Positions 1-6,777 are shown, numbered from the stretch's first letter. The stretch is 6,896 nucleotides of DNA from CAYTLQ01 sp964438715 (GCA_964438715.1 CAYTLQ010000136.1:1-6896), one strand, 5' to 3'. A program made the numbers and translations. Notes: generated by a model not told the origin, from the sequence alone.

Positions 1-171
1 GGCATGGGATATAATAGCTTTTACATTTTTTTTGTAAACCTGCCGATTTATATGTCGGGGGTTTTCTTCTTGGTTTATTTTCCCTGTTATTCCGAATTCA
101 GTAATTAATCGGATTTTCGTAATTTTGGTTATTATTCATATAAATTTTACAGTATAACAGGTAACAGCCTT

Positions 172-882
172 ATGGGCAGAATATTCGAAAAAAGAAAATA
201 TAAAATGTTTGCCCGCTTTGCGAAAATGTCAAAAGCATTTAACCGCATCGGGAAAGAAATTGAAATTGCTGTTCGTATGGGCGGCCCGGATCCTTCCGGT
301 AACGCCCGACTTCGTATTGCGATACAAAACGGCAGAAGCGTTAATATGCCGAAAGACCGTATTGAAGCGGCTATTAAACGCGCTTCTAATAAAGACACTA
401 CCGGATACACGGAAATTATTTATGAAGGATACGCTCCGCACGGAGTTGCGGTGTTAGTTGAAACGGCAACGGATAATCCAAACAGAACGGTTGCTAATGT
501 TCGTCATTTATTCCGTAAGCATGAAGGATCGCTTGGTAATACGGGCAGTATATCTTTTATGTTTGAGAAAAAAGCTCTTTTCAAGGTAAAGCAAAATCTT
601 ATAGAAGATATTGACACATTTGAACTTGACCTCATTGACCACGGACTCGATGACCTTAACGGCGACGATGAATATTACTTTATTTATACTTCTTTCCAGG
701 ATTTTGGGAAAATGCAGAAGTTCCTTGAAGAAAAAAATATTGAGGTCAGCAGTGCCGAAACTCAATATATTCCTACAAATCTGAAAGAACTTACTGAGGA
801 ACAGCAGAAAGATGTGCACACTTTAATTGAAGCTCTTGAAGAAGATGATGATGTGCAGGCTGTTTACCACAATATGCAATAA
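172..882 (+). CDS. yebC: YebC/PmpR/TACO1-family translation factor or transcriptional regulator
   Basis: This is a 236-residue cytoplasmic protein of the YebC/TACO1 family. Members have been described as DNA-binding regulators (PmpR) and, more recently, as ribosome-associated factors that help translation (mitochondrial TACO1 activates COX1 synthesis). The role here is known only from the family. Visible hallmarks are the GGPDPSGNARLRIAIQNGR stretch (residues 37-55), NMPKDRIEAAIKRA (58-71), the most conserved block YEGYAPHGVAVLVETATDN (84-102), GSLGNTGSISFMF (119-131) and the C-terminal LEEDDDVQAVYHN (222-234). The N-terminus MGRIFEKRKYKMFARF is the Bacteroidota-type form, so the ATG at 172 is very likely correct. 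Only a weak AGG (159-161) precedes it as ribosome binding site. Length is normal and no key block is missing. The gene is monocistronic, with no ruvC beside it, and ends in a clear terminator at 903-930. Confidence 0.95.
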   Translation: MGRIFEKRKYKMFARFAKMSKAFNRIGKEIEIAVRMGGPDPSGNARLRIAIQNGRSVNMPKDRIEAAIKRASNKDTTGYTEIIYEGYAPHGVAVLVETATDNPNRTVANVRHLFRKHEGSLGNTGSISFMFEKKALFKVKQNLIEDIDTFELDLIDHGLDDLNGDDEYYFIYTSFQDFGKMQKFLEEKNIEVSSAETQYIPTNLKELTEEQQKDVHTLIEALEEDDDVQAVYHNMQ

Positions 883-902
883 CTACAATTCGATTTTTTG
901 CG

Positions 903-930
903 GGCTGTCTTAGATGAGACAGCCTTTTTT
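903..930 (+). terminator. Intrinsic terminator of the yebC-family gene
   Basis: A perfect 8-bp stem, GGCTGTCT (903-910) pairing with AGACAGCC (917-924), closes a 6-base loop and is followed directly by six T (925-930). It lies 20 bp after the stop codon. The opposite strand lacks a U-tract after the stem, so it should act only on plus-strand transcription and would not stop read-through from the minus-strand operon. Confidence 0.87.
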
Positions 931-1103
931 ATTTTAAAGTATGGAGAAAGAAAAATGTGAAATGATTTTTTCCGTTTTTTCATTCTTCGTTTTAGATAAA
1001 ATCCTAACAAAAATTTCTCTTCTCTATCATTAAAAATCGGAGAACGAAATACATTACAAATTATGAGTGGTAAACGCATCTATAATGCTTAAGAATAAAC
1101 ATA

Positions 1104-1152
1104 ATCAATTTCCTCGCTCCGGTTGAGTGAAACAAACCAAAGATAAATTGAT
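1104..1152 (-). terminator. Possible long-range hairpin after the minus-strand operon
   Basis: Just past the stop codon of the minus-strand secreted-protein gene, a perfect 8-bp inverted repeat (ATCAATTT at 1104-1111, AAATTGAT at 1145-1152) brackets 33 bp. Inside it, TTTC/GAAA and CTC/GAG can also pair with a one-base bulge around a GC-rich loop (roughly 1109-1133). On the minus strand the hairpin is followed only by a moderately T-rich stretch, not a clean U-run. It may be the operon's 3' end structure, but the evidence is weak. I see nothing else in the convergent gap 883-1158 besides this and the terminator at 903-930. Confidence 0.25.
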
Positions 1153-1158
1153 CTGTTT

Positions 1159-3204
1159 TTATCTGATATACAACATTTTCCTTGTGCTTATGCCGGCATT
1201 ACTTATTAAACGGTAAAAGTAAACTCCCGTTGGAAACTGCGATAAATCTACCTTTACGGTTTTCTTTCCCTCCATAGCAAACCCATTGAATAATGTCATA
1301 ATTTTATTTCCAAGAATATCGTAAACGGCTAATTCAACATTTCCATTTTCCGGAACTACGAAATCTATTCTTGTTATCGGATTAAACGGATTTGGATAGT
1401 TCTGATGAAGGATAAAATCATTTGTTGCTATTTTTTCTGTTTCTACATTAACCGGCAATCCGAGTTTTTTTCGCATCAAAACTGAAAACATTTGTGGTGT
1501 AACGACCTCAATCGAATTTCCAAGTGCGGGATCGTTCTTAAGATTACTTACCACCTGTGCTAAACGAGGAAGAGAAATATCTGATGACCCGGGATCTGTT
1601 CTGCCGGAAAAATCATCCTGTCTGATACGCTGATAACCGGCAAGGAGAAAATATGGTTTTTGTTTACCGGATAAAGCATTTAATATTCTGTTAGTCATTG
1701 CATTTAAATCGCTTGCGTTACCATAAAACGATCCATCGTTCACATGGTTAAACAATAACGCTCCATAAGTAGTGTTTGGAATCTGAGAGGGAAGCTGAGG
1801 GTCAAAAAGCATGGTTAGGGTCGCATTTATTGCCGATTGAAACTGACCGTATTTCTGAAAATTAAAACTGTTGTTAATTGTTTTTCCCCGGTACACCATT
1901 GTTCCGCTTCCGGCATAGTGTTTATATCCATATACTTCCCTTACATCAAAACGGTTTATTAATCGTTTTGTCGAATCAATTGCCCCCTGCCAAACCTCAT
2001 TACCCCATAGGTCAGGGAATGCATAACCCAGAGGAGAAGTAACGCTAACAAAACCATCGTTCTTTGTAGCGGTTTCATAGTAGTACTTAGCTACAAACGG
2101 ACATAAATCAAGTAAATGAAAATTCCAACCCCAGCCGAGAGGTACTGCTCCTCTTTGCTGACTTAGCCATGCGCCCGCCTGAAAACCAAATACCCAATTT
2201 GAGGCATCTCCCTCAGAAGTAATAAACAACAGATAATATTTATTTTCAAGAGTAACTGTATCGGGATTAACTTTGGACACAAGTTGATATGCTGTTCCAT
2301 CTGAGGGAAATGATGAATGCCATGAAAGATTTCCGAGAAGAGTTTCGTGAAAAGAAGAACCAAAATGAGCAAACCATTGTGTCATTGGCTCCGGTCTTAT
2401 CCAGCCATAAATGTGAAATATTGCGTTACTGTTTTTCAAATGCATAAATGTTAATATGCGCTCTAAAATTTCTGCTCTCGCAACAGGCATTGAATTAAGA
2501 TCCAGATCATCAGTACCTGCAAGGTTCACCTGAAAGAATTTTTTGCTGACGGTGAAATCGGTTATTTCACGGATATAAAACCCTGTTGTGTTGCATCGGG
2601 GTAATAAATTTACGATGCCCCAATCGAGGAGCTTCAGATATCGTTGCTCTTCTGTTAAACCAGACTGATTCCAGGAATGTGTTGGTTTCTCCAATCTGCC
2701 TGTTACCCATATAGCGCTGTCTCCATCAAACGAATCGGTAACCAACACCGAATCGTTTAGTTGCAGAGAAAGCGCCGGAGCTGAGGCGGCAGGAACCGGT
2801 AATCTGTTGGTTAAACTACCTATTAATGCTGCATATTCAGCTTGCCAAGGGAAATTCTGTCCGGAAAAATTTGAAAAATATCTGGTTGGATCGTAACTAA
2901 TACCGCCGTTAATAAAACCCCTGAATTTGTTCAGTAAAGAAACAATAGATTGTACACTATCAAACACCACACCGCCTCGTGTTCGATAAATATCCCTCCA
3001 TTGCTCATCGGTTTTTGTATAACTCCATGTTTCATAGACATTCAACAAGTATAGTCGGGCTGAATCACGGTTAACTATTCCCGCAAGAGTAATCGCCATA
3101 ATTTTATCCTGAACTGACGCTCCTGTACCGTTATATAAAACCGCTCTGTACTGAGGATAGATAGAGAGTGATCCCGCGAGAAGAAGCAGAATTATTTGTC
3201 TCAT
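1159..3204 (-). CDS. Secreted GxGYxYP-like protein with type IX secretion sorting domain
   Basis: This is a 681-residue exported protein. The first 18 or so residues (MRQIILLLLAGSLSIYPQ) form a short Sec signal peptide. The body resembles the GxGYxYP family, which is usually linked to carbohydrate-active contexts and tentatively called glycoside hydrolase-like. Supporting features are the N-terminal block ITLAGIVNRDSARLYLLN (38-55), LLFITSEGDASNW (325-337), which matches the family's usual DGDN-type strand, PLGWGWNFH (355-363), and SPLGYAFPDLWG (390-401) at the position of the naming motif. In that motif the first Gly is Pro and the second Tyr is Phe. The C-terminus (about 598-681) begins LHQNYPNPFNPITRIDF and ends STRKMLYIR. 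This is a type A sorting domain for the type IX secretion system, so the protein should be carried across the outer membrane and released or anchored. Its ATG overlaps the upstream gene's stop by 4 bp, implying translational coupling to the sensor-activator. Substrate and catalysis are unknown, and the family call rests on motif memory. Confidence 0.82.
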   Translation of the reverse strand: MRQIILLLLAGSLSIYPQYRAVLYNGTGASVQDKIMAITLAGIVNRDSARLYLLNVYETWSYTKTDEQWRDIYRTRGGVVFDSVQSIVSLLNKFRGFINGGISYDPTRYFSNFSGQNFPWQAEYAALIGSLTNRLPVPAASAPALSLQLNDSVLVTDSFDGDSAIWVTGRLEKPTHSWNQSGLTEEQRYLKLLDWGIVNLLPRCNTTGFYIREITDFTVSKKFFQVNLAGTDDLDLNSMPVARAEILERILTFMHLKNSNAIFHIYGWIRPEPMTQWFAHFGSSFHETLLGNLSWHSSFPSDGTAYQLVSKVNPDTVTLENKYYLLFITSEGDASNWVFGFQAGAWLSQQRGAVPLGWGWNFHLLDLCPFVAKYYYETATKNDGFVSVTSPLGYAFPDLWGNEVWQGAIDSTKRLINRFDVREVYGYKHYAGSGTMVYRGKTINNSFNFQKYGQFQSAINATLTMLFDPQLPSQIPNTTYGALLFNHVNDGSFYGNASDLNAMTNRILNALSGKQKPYFLLAGYQRIRQDDFSGRTDPGSSDISLPRLAQVVSNLKNDPALGNSIEVVTPQMFSVLMRKKLGLPVNVETEKIATNDFILHQNYPNPFNPITRIDFVVPENGNVELAVYDILGNKIMTLFNGFAMEGKKTVKVDLSQFPTGVYFYRLISNAGISTRKMLYIR

Positions 3205-5648
3205 TGTTTTTTTATTGCTTCACGAATTAGTTCATCCAGTGCATAGTGAAACTTACGGGGAAGATTTTTGTATTTCACATTAAGTTTTTGTTTTACTTCC
3301 TCAAAATCTTCTCTACCGATTTTTTTTACATCTTCTTCTATATTTCCCAGAAAAGTATCTAATTTAGATACTATCTTTTCTATCTGTGATTCATCTTCAT
3401 TACCACACAGGGCTATAGCGGCATTTCGTTTATTTTTTCCCGCATCAAGATATGCACTAAGTAATGCTCCTCTGAAATTTTCCGAAACTACCGTTCTACT
3501 GACATTCAGTTCTTTTGCTGTTTCTGTTAATGAAGAATGAGAAAATTTCTTTTTACGGAGATTTTCAAGAATTATTTCTTCATAACTAAACTCTATTCCC
3601 CTTACAATCTCCTCAGGGAGATCTGTTATCTGAATCATATCTTTTCCTGAGGTTCCTGAAAAAACCAATGCCCGTTTTATCACCGATTCAAGTTCGCGTA
3701 TATTTCCTTTCCATTCATAGTTTACGAGCGCATCAAGGGCAGCTTTCGAAATTCCGATATTGTAATTGTTTTTTCTGATTATATATTCACAAATAAATGG
3801 TATATCCTCTTTTCTCTCTCTTAATGCGGGTATGGAAATCTTTAACACATTCAGCCGATAAAAAAGATCTTCACGAAATTTCCCCTGCTTAACAAGTACT
3901 TCAAGATTTTTATTTGATGCCGCTATAACACGGCAGTCAACTTTTTTTGTTTGCGATGAACCAACTTTTTCGAATGTACCTGACTGTAAAACCCGAAGTA
4001 ATTTTACCTGAAAATTTTCAGAGATTTCACCTATTTCATCCAAAAATATAGTACCTTTATCCGCCGCTTCAAATCGTCCGATTTTATCGGTATTTGCTCC
4101 GGTAAACGCACCTCGTACATGTCCAAATAATTCGCTTTCAAGGAGAGTTTCAGAAAGAGCTCCACAATTAACAGCAATAAAATTATTTTTTGCCCTCGGG
4201 CTTCTCTGATGAATCGCTCTCGCTACAAGCTCCTTTCCGGTTCCACTCTCGCCAAAAATTAAAACGGGCTCTGATGATTTCGCAACTTTCTCAATCAGAT
4301 TTATCACTCCGGACATAGTTCTTGATGTGTAAACTATTCCTTCAAAAATGAGGGCTTTAGTTTTTTCTGTAATTGATATTTTGTCATTATCGCTCTCTCT
4401 TAGCGATTTCATTTTTTCTATTTCTTTTTTCAATACTTCAATCTGTGCTTCCATTCTTTGTTTTTCTTCTCCGTGGTATTCGGAAAGTTTTTTTTCCAAC
4501 AGAGCCAGATCTCTGTTTCTTTTGATAAGCAGATGTCGGAGTAATTCCGCTTCAGATTTCGTATTATCCTTCTCGTTCATACTTTCAAAATAAATTCTGA
4601 GAGAGGTAACGGCTATAAGCATAAGAATTGGAATAAAAGATATTGAATGCGCCAGTTCCAGAGAAAAATATCGAAAGCATATACCGTTTATTATTACAAA
4701 TAGCATCAGAACCATTATATAATAAACGATTTTCTTGTTTTCATTCTGTTTTAATAGAATGAAAGCTATAAGCAGAGCATTAAAAAGTAATGGAATAACA
4801 AGATAGAGAGAATCATTAATAAAAGAGGAGGATCGGGTATTATCCACTGCAAATGCATGGATAGCCAAACCCGGTGCCTCTGAATCAAAATGCGTTGATA
4901 TTTTTTCCGTGAATTTGTTATCGGTAACACCTACGATTATAATTTTACCCTTTAAGGTTTTTAATTCGGGGCTATTGTTCCTGATTAAAGAAAAAATTTC
5001 AATGAAAGAATATTGACGAAATTTTTTCCACGATGAATGAAAGTTTATTTTCTTATCTGCGTCATCGGACTTGAAGCCCGATAATTGGCGGAAAAAAGCA
5101 ACCTCTTTTATACCATTTTGTTCCAGAATCTCAGGGATAATTATTTTATCTCCTTTAACCTTAAAATAAAGGATATGCCCCGATACAATATCCGGTCGTT
5201 GCTCTTTTACTGATGGATAAATCACGGTATCAGCGGTAATTTTTCCCGACTCTATTCTGGCATTTCTGGTTCCTATGGCAAGTACGACATTTCCAGACCG
5301 GATTATTTCATTAAGTAAAAGATTATCGTATATTTTTTGTGTCGGTGAAGAAGCAAGAACTATTTCTATGCCGATTTTTGATGGTTCAAATTTTCTGAGA
5401 TTATTAATAAGCGAAGCATAATAACTTCTTTTAAGCGGCCATCCGCCAAGAGATAAAATATCTTCTTCACTTATTGTTATGAGAACAACTTCTTCTGATG
5501 GTTCTTTGTCGGGGAAAATATATGTATATCCCCTTTCTATAAAAAAAGTAATTTGAGCTGTAAGTTCAGGAAAAAACAAAAGAATCGTTATTGTCAATAT
5601 CCATACTATCTCTGCACTCAATTTCCTAAAAAGTAGTTTTTTAAGCAT
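3201..5648 (-). CDS. CHASE2-sensor, membrane-anchored sigma-54-dependent transcriptional activator
   Basis: This 815-residue protein combines sensor and transcription activator in one chain. A membrane segment (about 12-28) leads into a CHASE2-like extracytoplasmic sensor (about 30-275). This shows ITISEEDILSLGGWPLKRSY (57-76), the RPDIVSGHILYF strand (151-162), and LKGKIIIVGVTDNKF (232-246) followed by EAPGLAIHAFAVDN (257-270). Three membrane helices follow (about 281-299, 307-323, 335-352), then a charged coiled coil (about 362-418). The AAA+ sigma-54 interaction domain (about 432-662) is intact: Walker A GESGTGKE (466-473), the sigma-54-contacting GAFTGA loop (513-518), Walker B TIFLDEIGEI (533-542), REDLFYRLN (592-600) and GNIRELESVIKRA (648-660). 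A helix-turn-helix-like segment (about 706-726) is followed by an unusual tail of about 90 charged residues. It is first in an operon with the secreted-protein gene. No sigma-54 -24/-12 site is visible upstream. CHASE2 normally sits on cyclases and kinases; here it probably signals straight to the AAA+ engine (inference). No Shine-Dalgarno precedes the ATG. Confidence 0.93.
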   Translation of the reverse strand: MLKKLLFRKLSAEIVWILTITILLFFPELTAQITFFIERGYTYIFPDKEPSEEVVLITISEEDILSLGGWPLKRSYYASLINNLRKFEPSKIGIEIVLASSPTQKIYDNLLLNEIIRSGNVVLAIGTRNARIESGKITADTVIYPSVKEQRPDIVSGHILYFKVKGDKIIIPEILEQNGIKEVAFFRQLSGFKSDDADKKINFHSSWKKFRQYSFIEIFSLIRNNSPELKTLKGKIIIVGVTDNKFTEKISTHFDSEAPGLAIHAFAVDNTRSSSFINDSLYLVIPLLFNALLIAFILLKQNENKKIVYYIMVLMLFVIINGICFRYFSLELAHSISFIPILMLIAVTSLRIYFESMNEKDNTKSEAELLRHLLIKRNRDLALLEKKLSEYHGEEKQRMEAQIEVLKKEIEKMKSLRESDNDKISITEKTKALIFEGIVYTSRTMSGVINLIEKVAKSSEPVLIFGESGTGKELVARAIHQRSPRAKNNFIAVNCGALSETLLESELFGHVRGAFTGANTDKIGRFEAADKGTIFLDEIGEISENFQVKLLRVLQSGTFEKVGSSQTKKVDCRVIAASNKNLEVLVKQGKFREDLFYRLNVLKISIPALRERKEDIPFICEYIIRKNNYNIGISKAALDALVNYEWKGNIRELESVIKRALVFSGTSGKDMIQITDLPEEIVRGIEFSYEEIILENLRKKKFSHSSLTETAKELNVSRTVVSENFRGALLSAYLDAGKNKRNAAIALCGNEDESQIEKIVSKLDTFLGNIEEDVKKIGREDFEEVKQKLNVKYKNLPRKFHYALDELIREAIKKQ

Positions 5649-5684
5649 TTATTTTACGCTGTTCTTTTCCGCAGGATTTATTAA

Positions 5685-5715
5685 TTTACATATCAAGTTT
5701 AAAATTAGCTATAAA
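5685..5715 (+). promoter_or_regulatory. Candidate sigma-70-type promoter for the DUF5522/DUF4920 pair
   Basis: In the 92-bp divergent gap (5649-5740) a TTTACA (5685-5690) resembling a -35 box and a TATAAA (5710-5715) resembling a -10 box are separated by 19 bp, slightly longer than ideal. Transcription would begin near 5722 and give a short leader before the GTG at 5741. In AT-rich DNA such matches arise by chance, so this is tentative. I found no convincing promoter on the opposite strand for the sigma-54 activator gene. Confidence 0.3.
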
Positions 5716-5740
5716 AAAGAATTCTCTCTACGATTTTATC

Positions 5741-5962
5741 GTGAAAAAATTGAAAAATATTCCAGCTCCGCATATTTCACGGCTAAGCCCGGATAACATT
5801 TTTTACGAAAAAATTATAGATCTTCACGAGAAAGCCTGCAGGGCTGATCAGGTAACTTATGATGATCCTGAAACAGGCTTTACCGTTTTTACATACACTT
5901 TTCTTAAACATCGGGGCTTTTGCTGTGAAAATAATTGCAGGCATTGCCCTTACATAAAATAA
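5741..5962 (+). CDS. Small cysteine-rich DUF5522-like protein
   Basis: This is a 73-residue conserved hypothetical protein without signal peptide or membrane segment. The C-terminal half carries the pattern I associate with DUF5522: GFTVFTYTFLKHRGFCC (46-62) followed by CRHCPY (66-71). Cys61, Cys62, Cys66 and Cys69, in a CC-x3-C-x2-C arrangement, look suited to bind a metal ion such as zinc or an iron-sulfur cluster, but that is inference. The biochemical role is unknown. The frame opens with GTG at 5741. No in-frame ATG or TTG was found within about 50 bp upstream, and there is no Shine-Dalgarno, so the start is less certain than the frame. An in-frame TTG at 5750 is an alternative. The gene probably shares a transcript with the DUF4920-like gene 25 bp downstream. 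Confidence 0.8.
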   Translation: MKKLKNIPAPHISRLSPDNIFYEKIIDLHEKACRADQVTYDDPETGFTVFTYTFLKHRGFCCENNCRHCPYIK

Positions 5963-5975
5963 TTCATAATTATTC

Positions 5976-5982
5976 AGAAGGA
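5976..5982 (+). promoter_or_regulatory. Shine-Dalgarno fixing the start at 5988
   Basis: AGAAGGA lies 5 bases before the ATG at 5988. It is one of only two clear Shine-Dalgarno sequences in the window, since the other long genes have none or weak ones. It supports both the chosen start and independent, efficient translation of the secreted DUF4920-like protein. Confidence 0.7.
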
Positions 5983-5987
5983 CCTAT

Positions 5988-6467
5988 ATGAAAAAAACTC
6001 TTATTCTTTTCTTAATTGTAATTTTTTCTTTTGTTTCTGTAACTGATGGTTTTGCAAAAGATAAAAAGCTTGGAAAAAAGATAACTATTAAGAAACCAAT
6101 TAAAATTTCTACCATTTTGGCTGAACCGGAGAAATATGTTGGTAAAAAAGTATTAGTTGAGGGAGAAATTATCGAAGTTTGCCAGAATCAGGGTTGCTGG
6201 ATGAATATTAAGAGCGATGTTCCGGATCAGTTTATTAAAATAAAAGTAAAAGACGGCGAAATTGTTTTTCCAAAAGATGCGGCAGGTAAAAGGGCCCTTG
6301 CTCAGGGAGAGGTTTATAAAATTGAATTAGATGAGGAATCTGCAAGAGAGTATATGCAACATCTTGCTGAAGAAAGTGGAAAAGTTTTCGATTCAACTTC
6401 AGTAAAAGGTCCGATGACTTTATACCAGATAAAAGGATCGGGTGCAGTAATAAAAAACTATAAATAA
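5988..6467 (+). CDS. Secreted DUF4920-like (OB-fold-type) protein
   Basis: This is a 159-residue exported protein. Residues 1-23 form a classical signal peptide (MKK, a hydrophobic core, then GFA before KDKK). There is no lipobox cysteine, so it should be soluble in the periplasm. The mature part matches my memory of DUF4920: PIKISTILAEPEKYVGKKV (37-55), VEGEIIEVCQNQGCWMNI (57-74), IKIKVKDGEIVFPKDAAGK (83-101), VYKIELDEE (109-117) and a C-terminal LYQIKGSGAVI (145-155). The VGKKVLVEGEI...VC strand pattern suggests a small OB-like beta barrel. Cys65 and Cys70 (C-x4-CW) are the notable conserved residues and could form a disulfide or bind a ligand. The true function is unknown. The gene has a good ribosome binding site, follows the DUF5522-like gene by 25 bp and ends at a strong terminator (6478-6499). 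Length is normal for the family as I know it. Confidence 0.88.
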   Translation: MKKTLILFLIVIFSFVSVTDGFAKDKKLGKKITIKKPIKISTILAEPEKYVGKKVLVEGEIIEVCQNQGCWMNIKSDVPDQFIKIKVKDGEIVFPKDAAGKRALAQGEVYKIELDEESAREYMQHLAEESGKVFDSTSVKGPMTLYQIKGSGAVIKNYK

Positions 6468-6477
6468 CAATTTTAAG

Positions 6478-6499
6478 AGCGGCGTTCAGCCGCTTTTTT
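6478..6499 (+). terminator. Intrinsic terminator of the DUF5522/DUF4920 pair
   Basis: A 6-bp stem, AGCGGC (6478-6483) with GCCGCT (6489-6494), closes the 5-base loop GTTCA and runs into six T (6494-6499). It starts 11 bases after the stop codon of the DUF4920-like gene. It separates that transcript from the origin-like region downstream. Confidence 0.88.
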
Positions 6500-6555
6500 A
6501 TTTATTTTGTTTGAAACGAACAATAAATAGATTAATTTATTTTTCAACAAAATAA

Positions 6556-6564
6556 TGTGGATAA
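6556..6564 (-). promoter_or_regulatory. DnaA box, exact
   Basis: TGTGGATAA reads as TTATCCACA on the minus strand, the strongest consensus DnaA binding site. Confidence 0.65.
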
Positions 6565-6633
6565 CCGCTGTATATGTTTGTTAATTTTTTGTTAATAAAA
6601 ATATTGTTAGTAATAGTCTAATTTACCAAAAGG

Positions 6634-6642
6634 TTTTCCACA
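6634..6642 (+). promoter_or_regulatory. DnaA box, one mismatch
   Basis: TTTTCCACA differs from TTATCCACA only at the third base. It faces the exact box at 6648-6656 across a 5-bp spacer, forming an imperfect inverted pair that could bind two DnaA molecules. Confidence 0.5.
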
Positions 6643-6647
6643 CAGAT

Positions 6648-6656
6648 TGTGAATAA
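6648..6656 (-). promoter_or_regulatory. DnaA box, exact (TTATTCACA)
   Basis: TGTGAATAA reads as TTATTCACA on the minus strand and fits the TTATNCACA consensus. It is convergent with the box at 6634-6642. Confidence 0.6.
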
Positions 6657-6670
6657 CAGAAAGACGAAAA

Positions 6671-6707
6671 ACTGTTTTTCTTTCTTATTTTTTTACTGTT
6701 TTTCTTT
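6671..6707 (+). repeat. Perfect 13-bp direct repeat in the origin-like region
   Basis: ACTGTTTTTCTTT occurs at 6671-6683 and again at 6695-6707, a period of 24 bp. It lies between the paired DnaA boxes and the pure A/T tract, where origins often carry pyrimidine-rich repeats. Identity ends sharply on both sides, so it is a true 13-mer repeat and not one long T-rich run. Confidence 0.75.
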
Positions 6708-6737
6708 TTGTCAACAAATCAACAGTATAGTAATTAC

Positions 6738-6777
6738 AATTAAATTTTAAATAAAATAATATATAATTATATTTATT
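6738..6777. other. 40-bp pure A/T tract, candidate DNA unwinding element
   Basis: Forty consecutive bases contain no G or C, the longest such run noticed in the window. It lies just downstream of the 13-mer repeats and about 80 bp beyond the last DnaA box, as expected of an origin unwinding region. It could also contain promoter elements for the gene starting at 6845. Confidence 0.45.

Noticed and set aside
20..38. TTTACA/TGTAAA inverted repeat around a T-run in the first 40 bases
   Set aside because: The stem is only 6 bp of A/T-rich pairs, there is no T-run after it, and no upstream gene is visible for it to terminate. The whole stretch 1-171 shows no supportable gene or site beyond weak promoter-like TATAAT (10-15) and TATAAA (139-144) matches without good -35 partners.
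43..65. CCGA/TCGG hairpin followed by GGGTTTT as a terminator of an upstream gene
   Set aside because: The stem is only 4 bp with a poorly pairing interior, and the T-run is interrupted; too weak to call.
864..1079. 71-codon open frame on the minus strand across the end of the yebC-family gene
   Set aside because: It overlaps the 3' end of a well-supported gene and spans its terminator, has no ribosome binding site that I can see, and its low-complexity Lys/Arg/Phe content looks like translated AT-rich non-coding DNA.
2163..2372. Open frames nested within the large genes on either strand (for example here, at 3268-3540, 4348-4593 and 508-819)
   Set aside because: Each lies wholly inside a gene whose frame shows clear conserved domains. 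The translations (Ser/Phe/Ile-rich) show no recognisable family and behave as shadows.
4382..4403. CT-rich microsatellite-like run within the activator gene as a phase-variation repeat
   Set aside because: The run is short and irregular, and it lies in the coiled-coil coding region of an intact frame; too few perfect units to suggest slippage.
5649..5680. Sigma-54 promoter (GG-N10-GC) upstream of the activator gene
   Set aside because: The closest minus-strand match has GG and GC separated by 9 bases and lacks the flanking TGGCAC/TTGCA consensus, so autoregulation through sigma-54 is not supported here.
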